NCBI RefSeq assembly: GCF_037975245.1
Contig: NC_092573.1
Coordinates: forward strand, 16,606,265 to 16,670,264
DNA from: Apostichopus japonicus
Taxonomy: Eukaryota > Echinodermata > Holothuroidea > Aspidochirotida > Stichopodidae
DNA length: 64,000 nt
Direction of reading: 5' to 3'
The notes under the pieces are model-generated. The model was given only the letters and a program-made list of their open reading frames with translations. It was not told where the DNA came from and made no database searches. This document shows, in pieces, positions 26,753 through 41,317 of the stretch. How positions within the stretch are numbered: the stretch's first letter is position 1; each line of letters opens with the position of its first letter. A program made the translations under genes and the position numbers.

Positions 26753-29036
26753 AGTCTACCTTGCCTCGCCCCTTGAACGCTCAATTCTTCAGTAACGATG
26801 GATGTGGCCCTAACTAGTGGTACAGAAACGTTAGAGCTAGGCCTATATAGTACATGTGGCCTTGCTTGTGGAAGAGCTCACAGAAGCCCACAGTGTACCA
26901 AATGTCAGACGTTTGGTTAGACTCAGTCTAACTTTTAAGGGCCTAACTTACAGGCCTATTAGATTCTGTGCCGGTCAGAAGTTTGCTATGTTAGCCTTAC
27001 TCTGGTGAACAAATAGTGTGTTGCTCCTCTTATTACGTTGTAGGTTTTTTCGATGTTGTTGCCAAATAGTTGCTTTATTTGTTCTGAGCCTCCATTCCAC
27101 TTGACACGAAGACGCAAATCGTTTATTTCAAGTTTAAGTTTAGCATTTTACTGCATCTTCTAGCATATTCTAGCATGTTTTACTGTGTTGTTAACTAATA
27201 ATTTAGTTTTAATTTCAAAATTTGCTACTTTGGCACATCACCTACGAAGCCAGATTAAATTATGGTGAGAAAATTTTTTTTGCAACTGACTATGTTGCAT
27301 AATAAATAGTTTAATATTGCAATAATCCATACTTCTTGAGCAAGATATGTTGTGATGGTTCATCGACTTGTTTCTTACGTGTGCTGTAATATTTACTTTT
27401 AGCATAGATAACAACGATTATATAAGCAGGCCGTTTAGGCTTTGCTGTAATATTTGCAGTCAGAAATATAGATATACTAGTTTAATCATTACATGCTTGA
27501 TTGTTATAAATGGTGTAAAAGTTTTGCTAGGTGATTCCTCTGGTGGTACACAAGCTGTAGAAAGTAGCTTTGGTCAGTTTAATGTATCCTGAATATTTCA
27601 TGTGTCATGATTGCACTGTTATATCTGTCATAGATTCATATATTTATTGAGACAGGGATGGAGATGTACTTTTATAACAACAAAGACGTGTGACTTGACT
27701 TGACAACAATGAAATGTTTACAACACTGGGTAAAATTACGGGCAAACAGAGGTACAGCATTCCCTTAACATTTTCGGGAAGATCTCTCAGAGAGTTACGG
27801 CGCTTATGCGATTATCCGAAACGCCAACAAGTGACACAAGAGAGGCAACTCACGTTTCAAACATGTTATAATCTGGTAGATTCAATTCGAGCTGTTCACT
27901 TTATTTAGTATTGAAGTTGCTCTTTGTATTTAGCGATTTTATAGCGAAATAATTTTCTACTCTTTATATATCATATTTCTTCACGACCAGTTATTGTCTG
28001 TAAGTGTTCCTCGCTGCACCCCCACTGTCCCATCTGTACCTCTATTTGAAGAACCCGACACATAACGAAACATGATTTATTTTTACTTCAAAAAGTTCAG
28101 ATATGCCTACATAGGCGGGATGAATAAATTTAGTGACCATTGAAGCGAAACTTTACGTTTCTTTTGGTTACATCCCAGCTTCTTGGGAAGAAATATACAT
28201 ATCCTTATACCACAAGGCATGTGTTTTCATCAAATTCCAGCGAGAGGAAAGAGAAAATGCAGCTCGATTAAAGAAACAAGTACACATTGTAAACTGTAAA
28301 ATTTGATAACTGTTGATTCTAAAACCTAAAGCAATCAGTATAGTGTGGGAAACTATAACATGGTAAGGGAAGGGTAAACAACTGGTGGTGTTTGGGGTTT
28401 GGGGTGGGAATCGTCCCAGAAAAGAAATTTAGCTTTGTAGTTGTTACTGCGGTCCAGACGGGAAATTCAGGCTGTAATACTTTGCTCATATTTTTTACTT
28501 TATGTATTTAACGTTTGATATTTTGAGAGCCTGAAATTTCTATGGTATAGTAGGGTCTTATTCACTGACGAATAACAACGATCGAACGACGGGACCCATA
28601 AATCCACAATTTCACAGTGTCATCCTTAAACATATAATTTCTTTCACGGATAAGTTTTCTTAAGTATTTGAAGAAGGTGATCATCAAAGGTGCCTCTATA
28701 GCTGATTTGATTATCCTTTAACCAACCTTTGTTGTTTAATGTATCTAATAGATGTAACTTCTTTGACTTCACACAAACACCTGGTATATTTCAAGGTTAT
28801 GCATCGATTTCGTTGTTTGGTACATATTTGCTATTGTACTGTTCGGAGAAAGTTGAACATAAACCAAACAAATATTCATCACGACTACAAGAATAACAAT
28901 ATAAAGTTTGTCATGTTCCACAACATTACCTTAAAACTGCATTGAAGTGAGGAAAGTTAATGGCCAGTCCTGAAATTAAAATTTGGATCACACAATATAG
29001 TAGTTCAGTGATAATTCAAGCAGGACTTAGGGCAAA

Positions 29037-29038
<2 letters not shown>
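26753..29038. other. Gene-poor stretch, no supported gene
   Basis: No domain recognised. Open frames at 27368-27592, 27714-27908 and 28739-28945 have no familiar motif or splice context. Confidence 0.5.
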
Positions 29039-29039
<1 letters not shown>

Positions 29040-29102
<63 letters not shown>

Positions 29103-29440
29103 TAAATGAAAATCGTAATGAGTTGGAAAATCAAGAACAGTGAAAAAACTTTCAGCCTCCGCCGGGATTCGAACCACGGGCCTCCCGCTCTGTACGCGGA
29201 CACCCTAACCACTAGGCTATGGACGCTGATTGTATGTCCAGAGGTTCGAAACCGGTAAGGTAGATCGTAATTCCACTGTAGGCGTTTGTCACCTGTATCG
29301 AACAATACTAGTTCTGTTTTTGGTGACATATTTTGCCTTACTCTAGAGATCAAACATGATAAACCAACTCGAAAATCATTTGTGATTCCTAAAGCCGGAT
29401 CTCGAAAGAGATACTTTGAACAGACTTTATGTAATGGAGG
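29040..29440 (-). repeat. Internal-tRNA SINE-like element, copy B
   Basis: Minus-oriented copy. Reading from 29440 down: a ~200-bp 5' domain that includes AGATCCGGCTTTAGGAATC and a palindromic GGTTTCGAACC word, then a full tRNA-like sequence (29155-29226), then a ~55-bp tail domain, then (TA)n at 29040-29104. It is directly followed by copy C in the same orientation. Confidence 0.85.
29155..29226 (-). tRNA. tRNA-like sequence inside repeat copy B (not a functional tRNA)
   Basis: 72 nt that fold as a cloverleaf: acceptor GCGTCCA against TGGAGGC pairs at six of seven positions, A-box TAGCCTAGTGG, a CCGC/GCGG anticodon stem with loop GTACAGA (anticodon position ACA) and B-box GGTTCGAATCC. It is embedded in a multicopy element with flanking repeat sequence, so it is best read as a SINE promoter region rather than a translation tRNA. 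Confidence 0.6.
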
Positions 29441-29471
29441 TAAACGACAAAGGCAAATGAATATATGTAAA

Positions 29472-29808
29472 TGAAAATCGTAATGAGTTGGAAAATCAAG
29501 AACAGTGAAAAAACTTTCAGCCTCCACCGGGATTCGAACCACGGGCCTCCCGCTCTGTACGCGGACACCCTAACCACTAGGCTATGGACGCTGATTGTAT
29601 GTCCAGAGGTTCGAAACCGGTAAGGTAGATCGTAATTCCACTGTAGGCGTTTGTCACCTGTATCGAACAATACTAGTTCTGTTTTTGGTGACATATTTTG
29701 CCTTATTCTAGAGATCAAACATGATGCTAACCAACTCGAAAATCATTTGTGATTCCTAAAGCCGGATCTCGAAAGAGATACTTTGAACAGACTTTATGTA
29801 AATGCAAT
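29472..29808 (-). repeat. Internal-tRNA SINE-like element, copy C
   Basis: Near-identical to copy B and in tandem with it, but lacking a long TA tail. Its tRNA-like part is 29520-29591 (minus). Together with copy D it makes a ~335-bp inverted repeat around a ~55-bp spacer. Confidence 0.85.
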
Positions 29809-29861
29809 GGAGGTAAACGACAAAGGCAAATGAATATAAAGCAAATGAATATAAATGAACA

Positions 29862-30196
29862 TAAAGTCTGTTCAAAGTATCTCTTTCGAGATCCGGCTTT
29901 AGGAATCACAAATGATTTTCGAGTTGGTTAGCATCAAGTTTGATCTCTAGAGTAAGGCAAAATATGTCACCAAAAACAGAACTAGTATTGTTCGATACAG
30001 GTGACAAACGCCTACAGTGGAATTACGATCTACCTTACCGGTTTCGAACCTCTGGACATACAATCAGCGTCCATAGCCTAGTGGTTAGGGTGTCCGCGTA
30101 TAGAGCGGGAGGCCCGTGGTTCGAATCCCGGTGGAGGCTGAAAGTTTTTTCACTGTTCTTGATTTTCCAACTCATTACGATTTTCATTTACATATA

Positions 30197-30248
<52 letters not shown>
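29862..30248 (+). repeat. Internal-tRNA SINE-like element, copy D
   Basis: Plus-oriented copy with (TA)n at 30196-30247. Its 5' end (ATAAAGTCTGTTCAAAG) faces the 5' end of copy C. The tRNA-like part is 30067-30138, with loop GTATAGA (anticodon position ATA). Copies C and D differ at only a handful of positions over about 335 bp. Confidence 0.87.
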
Positions 30249-30249
<1 letters not shown>

Positions 30250-30250
<1 letters not shown>

Positions 30251-30333
30251 TGCGAAAAAGTAATTACAGTTATAGTTCAATATACCCATGTGCCCACATC
30301 GGAACAATAGTAAAATAAAACCATACTTTGATT
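30250..30333 (+). repeat. 84-bp duplicated segment (with 33127-33210)
   Basis: The segment from GTGCGAAAAAGTAATTACAG to ATACTTTGATT occurs here and at 33127-33210 with about one difference (CAATAG versus CAAAAG). Each copy touches the TA tail of an internal-tRNA element, but the element beside it is plus-oriented here and minus-oriented at 33 kb. Confidence 0.9.
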
Positions 30334-31064
30334 AGTACATGTGATCTTGATATGAAAACAAGGTGTTTGCTAGATTTATTGGCTTTGTATGCAAGTATTA
30401 GTCAAGAAGAACAATACCAAAGGGAAATTGCATGGCTGTAAGGCCAACATGGGGTGTTTGGAGTTAAATGACACATTAGAGTAGCTGAAACAGTTCAACA
30501 TATCCAACATTTGAAATTATCAACAAAAACCAGCTTAACTCAACAACCGCTTTCAAGAGAATGAAAACTTTGCCATCGGTGTTCAGTTGACAGTTCATGT
30601 GCGTTTGTGGTGTAAAATAGCTTTAATTAGGATGGTCTATATGCAAAGACATTAATTTACCATTAAAAGTTACCAAAAGAGTCAATAAATTTATCAAGTG
30701 TATATAACTATACAAAAAGACTTCCTCGTTCTTCTTGACATCACAGTAGCAACAAATAAGAATATTAGTGCAGTGTTTTCGTGTAGACATAATGACGATA
30801 AAAAGTCGCAGCACACAGTGTGATGCAATAAATATTCACAATATCTAATCTGTATGATGCATTAACTGCAACCGCGGGCAATAAACCTTCGTGTGAATTT
30901 TTATTTCACTCACAAGTTACTTTTTTGTTGTTGTTAATATACCATGTCAGGTCACAAAATACATTCTTGGAGTTTAATGCTTCCAGCAAGTTATTCCTTA
31001 GTGTAGAAATACCTAGAGTAGGCGACAAAAGTACCGAAGCTGAAGTATAATTTCAGCTCAGAAT
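30334..31064. other. No gene seen
   Basis: AT-rich with no recognisable motif. Confidence 0.5.
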
Positions 31065-31330
31065 ATGGATGAGGGATTTTTTGGGCAAACTTCCCAGCAA
31101 TTCTCTGCATCTATAACTGAGGCTCCTTGGGTTTCACAAAAGCTACAAAATATACACACGAAGTTGTTTAATAGTCTACCATTAGACAATTTCGAAAGTA
31201 TTAACTATTTAAAAAGATATATAACGTCAGACCATACAGCAGAATTATTGCCTATAACCCTTAGGATTCTCGCAAGACATTTAAACTCATCGATTATTGA
31301 TGCAGGAAAAAGAAACTTTTTCAAACTAAT
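31065..31330 (+). CDS. Hypothetical ORF, possibly interrupted by a SINE
   Basis: An ATG-led plus frame begins MDEGFFGQTSQQFS and stays open to 31463. The composition is protein-like (KLFNSLPLDNFESINYLKRY, RILARHLNSSIIDAG) for the first ~85 codons. It then turns into Ile-rich low-complexity sequence and finally SINE sequence. I recognise no family. An ATTTCAG just upstream could be a splice acceptor. It may be the truncated remnant of a gene or transposon protein disrupted by the SINE at 31.4-31.6 kb, or a chance frame. Confidence 0.25.
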
Positions 31331-31424
31331 GTGTTTGTGGTCTATAATAATAATCATAATAAACAGCAGTTATTTTTTAGGACGCTTAAGCGACCACAGA
31401 TGGCTTATGGATTACAACTTACAC

Positions 31425-31636
31425 GTCGGGTGGCTTCCAATTCAACAATTTGGAATTTTTTAAATTAAGATTCATTTCAGATGGGAATAACCGTAGATTG
31501 CTCTTGGATGATAAACCCACCTTGGGTTTTTCATCTAAGAGTAATCCCCCGCCGGGGATCGAACCCGGAACCTCCCAATTGCTAAGCTTCATTGATTCAA
31601 ATGCCACCGCCTTTATCCACTCGGCCACAACACAAA
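31425..31636 (-). repeat. Second SINE family: class-II-tRNA head plus stem-loop body
   Basis: On the minus strand the head (about 31634 to 31550) has A-box TGGCCGAGTGG and T arm CCGGGTTCGATCCCCGG, with a long variable region as in tRNA-Ser/Leu. The anticodon stem no longer pairs, so it is a pseudo-tRNA head. The body holds a long hairpin: 31496-31511 pairs with 31531-31546 (14 of 16), enclosing AAACCCA/TGGGTTT with a 3-base loop. The distal end contains CCAAATTGTTGAATTGG, an inverted repeat. It is unrelated to the internal-tRNA family nearby. Confidence 0.75.
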
Positions 31637-32199
31637 TTAACACATTATTTTAGTTCTCTGTAATGTTTTCGCGACGTAATATTTTTCTACAATGTACCAA
31701 ACCATGGAAGTGTGCTAAAAGGCACATCGAACGTCAGAAAGAAAAGACCGCCAAAAGCCGGTGTAAATAATACATCTGAATCTGGTAGAGCCAAAAGCTT
31801 GATAATAATTCAGCAAGGACGACTTGAGCAAAGATCGCCGGCCATCGTAACCTTTTTAAAGGTGCAAATTCATACCTACCGAAAGTAGGGGTAACCCCGG
31901 TACATCACAACCAACGGATCATCTTAGCGCTTTCAAATACTCCCATAAGAAATGTCTCCTTCTCTATAAATTTACTATGTATCTGTATCTTTTCGTTTCC
32001 TCTAAGTCTGTCTATATAGACGAATTTCCATGAGGTTAGGTCAACTCCATTTTAATTATAGAAAACTCAAGACTATGGGTTAAATTAATGACCGTAACCA
32101 TTACAAGGAGTCCAATCGGATAAAATAACATCAGAAAATATATTAATGTATCAATCAAAAAAATGATGGCCAACTAAATACCAATTCCGAGAAATTCAG
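31637..32199. other. No supported gene; one open frame without ATG
   Basis: One plus frame is open from about 31670 to 31888 (about 70 codons, including VRKKRPPKAGV and QQGRLEQRSPAIV) with no start codon and no clear splice sites. It could be an exon fragment or chance. The rest shows nothing. Confidence 0.35.
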
Positions 32200-32366
32200 T
32201 ACTATACTATGCTTGCGATTTGTTGGCGATCGACCGCACCGAAGAACTCACCATCAACGCCGACAAACGATCCCTCCTTAACAAACTCCGGAACTCATCA
32301 AAATGGTGCCAATGTGGTCAGAGTGTGACAAACCTGCTCGAGCCGTGCAAAGCACCGCTCATGCAG
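32200..32366 (+). CDS. Candidate coding exon, unknown protein
   Basis: One frame is open from 32178 to 32366 and ends at a strong donor: CATGCAG, then GTAAGC. The local GC content is well above its neighbours, as in coding DNA. The peptide includes CDLLAIDRTEELTINADK, KLRNSSKWCQCGQS and LLEPCKAPLMQ. The WCxCG word is reminiscent of small zinc-binding modules, but I do not recognise the family. A weak acceptor (AAATTCAG) ends at 32199, giving a 167-bp internal exon. Neighbouring exons were not found. This could be host or transposon coding sequence. Confidence 0.35.
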
Positions 32367-33083
32367 GTAAGCAATATAATATTTTAAACAAAAATGGACT
32401 ATTATTATTACTTTTGCAATATTGGTAGGCAGACGAACAAAATACTCAGAATGGAAGCTTTAGTACTGAAATAAATACTGGATGGCTGCTCCAGACCTGG
32501 CAATAGGCACCCTCCCGAGATGAGACCATTAGCTAAGAAAAACAAAAAAGTTCCGGTGGCTAGGCTGTTCCCCAGAAGAGAACTGTTCTTAAGGGTCTTC
32601 ACTCAAAAGCTCTCTAGCCGCCGGGTCCCTAAACAAGGGGCCCTCTCTCTAGTATATCTAAGGAGGATTTTTGATTTTTTTTTAATAGGATTTATTAATG
32701 AGGTACTTAAGATGGAGAATTTGAATTGGGGGTCGAGGATGAGGGTTTTTTTTTAAAAGATATTTTTGATTTACAACTGTTAATTGATCAATTAGAGGGT
32801 ATGTGTTTGCAACTTCATGTAGCTTGTTGGTGGCAATATAACCGGGGATATTAACGTAAATTCTAAGGGCTTTATTATTAATTAAGTATAAAATAAATAA
32901 ACAATGGCGCCACGATGTATTATCTATATAAAGAGTGGTTATTCTGTGTAAATTGTCAGATTCAAAAAGCACCAAGGGTGCATTCTGTACAATCATAACA
33001 CTTGGGTAATACGCCCTCAATACCAGTTAACAGTTATACAAAGCCAATTTATACGCATTCACACACCAGTGAATCACTGTAGT
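32367..33083. other. No gene seen
   Basis: No domain recognised. The overlapping frames at 32408-32756 and 32682-33020 lack motifs. Confidence 0.5.
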
Positions 33084-33120
33084 CGAGTGGTACGGACTTC
33101 GGATTTATATTTATATATAT
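33080..33120 (+). repeat. tRNA-like 5' fragment (A-box only)
   Basis: GTAGTCGAGTGGTACGGACT looks like the D-arm half of a tRNA-derived SINE head, cut off by a TA run. No T arm follows. Confidence 0.3.
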
Positions 33121-33126
33121 ATATCG

Positions 33127-33210
33127 GTGCGAAAAAGTAATTACAGTTATAGTTCAATATACCCATGTGCCCACATCGGAACAAAAGTAAAATAAAACCA
33201 TACTTTGATT
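33127..33210 (+). repeat. 84-bp duplicated segment (with 30250-30333)
   Basis: Second copy of the segment at 30250-30333. Here it precedes the TA tail of copy E. Confidence 0.9.
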
Positions 33211-33224
33211 GTGTGTATATATGT

Positions 33225-33225
33225 A

Positions 33226-33300
<75 letters not shown>

Positions 33301-33620
33301 GAAAACGTAATGAGAAGGAAAACCCAGAACAGTGAAAAAACTTCCAGCCTCCACCGGGATTCGAACCCGGACCTTCCGCTTTGTACGCGGACACCCTAAC
33401 CAACAAGGCCATGGACGCTGATTGTATGTCCAGAGGTTCGAACCCGGTAAGGAAGGTCGTAATTTCACTGTGGGCGTTTGACACCTGTATCGAACAATAC
33501 TAGTTCTGTTTTTGGTGACATATTTTGCCTTACTCTAGAGATCAAACATGATGCTAAAAAACTCGAAAATTGTGATTCCTAAAGCCGGATCTCGAAAGAG
33601 AGATACTTTCAACAGACTAT
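33225..33620 (-). repeat. Internal-tRNA SINE-like element, copy E
   Basis: Minus-oriented, with the TA tail at 33237-33298. The tRNA-like part (33347-33418) has a perfect CCGGG/CCCGG T stem, anticodon loop GTACAAA and the palindromic GGTTCGAACC word in the 5' domain intact. It is more diverged from B, C and D than they are from one another, and is flanked on its 5' side by another TA-rich repeat. Confidence 0.85.
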
Positions 33621-33810
33621 ATATATATATATATATAGTTATATATATAGTTATATATATAGTTATATATATAGTTATATATATAGTTATATATATAGTT
33701 ATATATATATATATAGTTATATATATATATAGTTATATATATAGTTATATATATAGTTATATATATAGTTATACATATAGTTACACATATAGTAATATAT
33801 GTAGTTATAG
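33619..33810. repeat. AGTTATATATAT short tandem repeat
   Basis: About twelve units of a 14-bp-type word (TATATATATAGTTA) with a few expanded TA runs. The frames reading IVIYIVIY are artefacts. Confidence 0.92.
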
Positions 33811-34479
33811 TCAGATCGTAGTCATTCTTGTACAATGGCCTAATGTAGGGTGCATATACGTCACTTATATTTTCTGCCTGTATATGGACATAACTAGTTG
33901 ACTTAATCGAACTTTTATGCCTTATTTTGCATTTTGCTTGTTTGACATATGAAATCATTGAAATATTGAGATGTTTATGTAGTAAATCGAGTGAAACTCG
34001 TAAAAATGATAAAATGAACTGTGGGTTAGCCTTGTTGAGAGCTTCCGGTGTTTTCATATAATGATCATTGTAAGAGACCTAACATGAGTTCCTAACGTTT
34101 GGTTTTCAGGACAATACTGCTTCCTTAACTGCGGACTAAAAAAGCTCGTTACAAAGAAAGCCACTCGTTGTAATTAAGAATGTCACATACATATTGAAAT
34201 TGGTGTCATAAAAATTCTTTGTCATCATATATTGCAGCAAAACGTCATTTGTTCTGATATGCGCATGTCCCATCATTACAGCAAAACCTGATGTGCATCT
34301 TTATCAAAAGTAATCTGTCTTGTGAAGTAATTAAACAATCCGTCCAACCAACGGCGTTGAGTGCTTCTCTGTCTCGGATTGGTTACGAATCTGTGTGCAC
34401 CATTTCCTGAAACGAGAACAAGCGAGAAACGCCGCGATATGTATGTTCTTCATTTAATCATCGGTTAGACGTAGCAACA
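33811..34479. other. No gene seen
   Basis: Presumed upstream flank of the GPCR gene. No domain recognised. Confidence 0.4.
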
Positions 34480-34551
34480 GACCAACAGGCAACTTCTTTC
34501 GTTGGAGATTGTTCCGCTGCTGTGGTATGAGCTCATTACAAGCGCCATCAG
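34480..34551 (+). other. Probable 5'-UTR exon of the GPCR gene
   Basis: The sequence ends at a consensus donor: CATCAG, then GTAGGT at 34552. The acceptor at 35804-35805 follows a clean pyrimidine tract (TCTTTCCTTCTTCCAACAG) 1.25 kb downstream, so splicing the two is natural. The ATG at 34527 would give a short upstream frame that stops a few codons after the junction, so this exon is non-coding for the receptor. The 5' limit is arbitrary because I cannot identify the transcription start. Confidence 0.4.
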
Positions 34552-35805
34552 GTAGGTTTAAGTAATAATCTGTATCTGCCTCGAAAATTCTCCAAATGTT
34601 GTCCATTGTTGGCATTTTGCTCACTGAGATTCTGAACCTAGGGACATCAAAGACTCATGCGATAAGATCAATAGGGTTTGTTTATACGCTCGATGCTCCG
34701 AATAAACGACAGATAGGATATTACTTATTACAGGAAAACTGTTCTTAAAATTTTCCCTTTTCTCAGGACAAGTACAATTAAGAATGAGCGTCTGTTGGCA
34801 CATATATTTCAATATTCAAAATCGATGGTGCAAAATGTTTGATACAAATTCAATTACCTTGTTTCACGTTGATAACGCTTCAAGTGGTACATCTGGGGTT
34901 TACTTTCTGTTATAAATGACACAATAGCAAACATTGGATTATGAATATGTTATTCTCTGTTGAACAAATGTAGTGAATACTAATATTTAAAAGCTTTGTC
35001 TTTGTGAGATACATTTCTGCCGATGGCGTGGAGGAATTTGTGGAAACTTTACGATCGTTAATGACTCGTTTGAACTAATTTATATTTTACAACAATGTTT
35101 TTTTTTCTTATTTCCATGCATGGAGTCAGAGCGCAGACTGGAAAATTCTACTATCAATAGTAACGAGTTCCAATTTCAAAATATCTTTCGTTGAACGATC
35201 CGAAAATCAATTAGTGCAACAGAAACACCACATAGACATTTTAGATTTTGTCTTACAATATGTTTGGGACAGTTTATGTCATAATAACCGGAGCTGCATT
35301 CGTTGTCAATAACTTGCGACCATTTTGTACATGACCATAGCGAGAATTAATTTAGTACCATGTCGATATAAATACATTTGCCCTACGTTGCTGGCGCATA
35401 GATTCGTACATTTTATGTAGTTCAAGATGCCCAAAGGGATATATGAAACTATATTAAAGAAATACAATCTGAAAAATACTGACCATTCAAGGTTTAGCTA
35501 ATATTACAGAAGGTAAGTTGTGAGACGCTTAAAACGCAAAAGGTCCCCTCCCCTTTTTTCCCTTCTTCTTCTTCTTATTATTGTTGTTATTGTTTTTTTT
35601 GGGGGGGGGAGGGACATGTGCTTATGGTGTCAACACGAATTGCACCTTACCACTTTACAAGGAGTAGCACGAACCTCAAGGAATAGGAAGTGAAATTATT
35701 GATGCCAGGGTACTTTAAATGATTAATTTATTGTCCTGTACCTTATGCGTTATTTTCTGTGAAACGGGACCCTTGTTTATAAAACATCTTTCCTTCTTCC
35801 AACAG

Positions 35806-36271
35806 TTGTTACTTGATCCTTTTGGTGATTATTTGATAAATCCGAGCGGAGAATCCGATAAATAATTGACATTCTCAAACATCAAGGAAGCTTTCTATAC
35901 CACCCGTATACATGATGTCTCTCCAAACCACCGAGTTTTTTGCAACCGTCTTCGATGAAGAGAATACGAAGATGGAATATGAAGTTACTACTATTCCTTC
36001 CTCTCCTCAGCCAGAATACCGAATAGCTACTCTTCTTGCTGCTATCATTATGTGTACGATATCGGTTATTGGTTTAATTGGAAACTCATCCGTTTTGTTC
36101 ATCATACTGAAATATAAAGAAATGCAGAATATAACTAATTACTTTATTGCAAATTTAGCGATCACCGACATCGCTATGTTGACAATCTGTGCTATACCAA
36201 CCTTACTGTTTTCTAATGCTGTTATACCGCTCACCCCGATCATTTGCAAGACTGTTCAGTACATGCAGTTT
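35806..36271 (+). CDS. Class A GPCR, kisspeptin/galanin-receptor-like, first coding exon (CDS from 35912)
   Basis: The CDS starts at ATG 35912 and gives 120 codons to the donor GTGAGT at 36272. Residues 1-37 form an extracellular N-terminus with no N-glycosylation sequon. TM1 (about 38-66) contains IGLIGNSSV with the conserved Asn of class A receptors. TM2 (about 77-100) contains FIANLAITDI with the conserved Asp. CKTVQYMQF carries the pre-TM3 disulphide Cys. The TNYFIANLA and CK.VQYMQ words are closest, as I recall, to kisspeptin (GPR54) and then galanin/allatostatin-A receptors, which bind amidated neuropeptides and signal through G proteins at the plasma membrane. After the donor the frame degenerates, as expected for an intron. 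Exons for TM3-TM7 were not found within the window, so the gene either continues beyond it or is an orphan fragment. The ligand is inferred from family resemblance only. Confidence 0.8.
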
Positions 36272-41205
<4,934 letters not shown>

Positions 41206-41317
41206 TCCACGGCCATACACGCGCAAGCCACATTCACTTCGCTACCACTCGAGCTACAATGGCATGGAAAATCACGTCAGGACTGGGGCCTGGAAGAGTT
41301 GATTGACAAATTCGAAG
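41206..41317 (+). CDS. Candidate coding exon 1 of an unknown gene
   Basis: One frame is open from 41206 to a perfect donor (CGAAG, then GTAAGT at 41318). The peptide ends with HGKSRQDWGLEELIDKFE and leaves one base (phase 1). The next good acceptor, at 42951-42952, continues this same frame. No ATG lies in this frame, so another exon must precede it or translation starts differently. The only ATG with good context (41270) is in a different frame and stops after 15 codons. Confidence 0.35.

Noticed and set aside
30067-30138. Functional tRNA gene (ATA or ACA anticodon)
   Set aside because: The cloverleaf is embedded in a repeat present in several copies with different anticodons, and no Pol III T-run directly follows the acceptor stem.
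29027-30310. ORFs of 107-171 codons repeated across the SINE cluster
   Set aside because: They read through the tRNA-like part and TA tail of the repeat copies and appear only because the copies are nearly identical.
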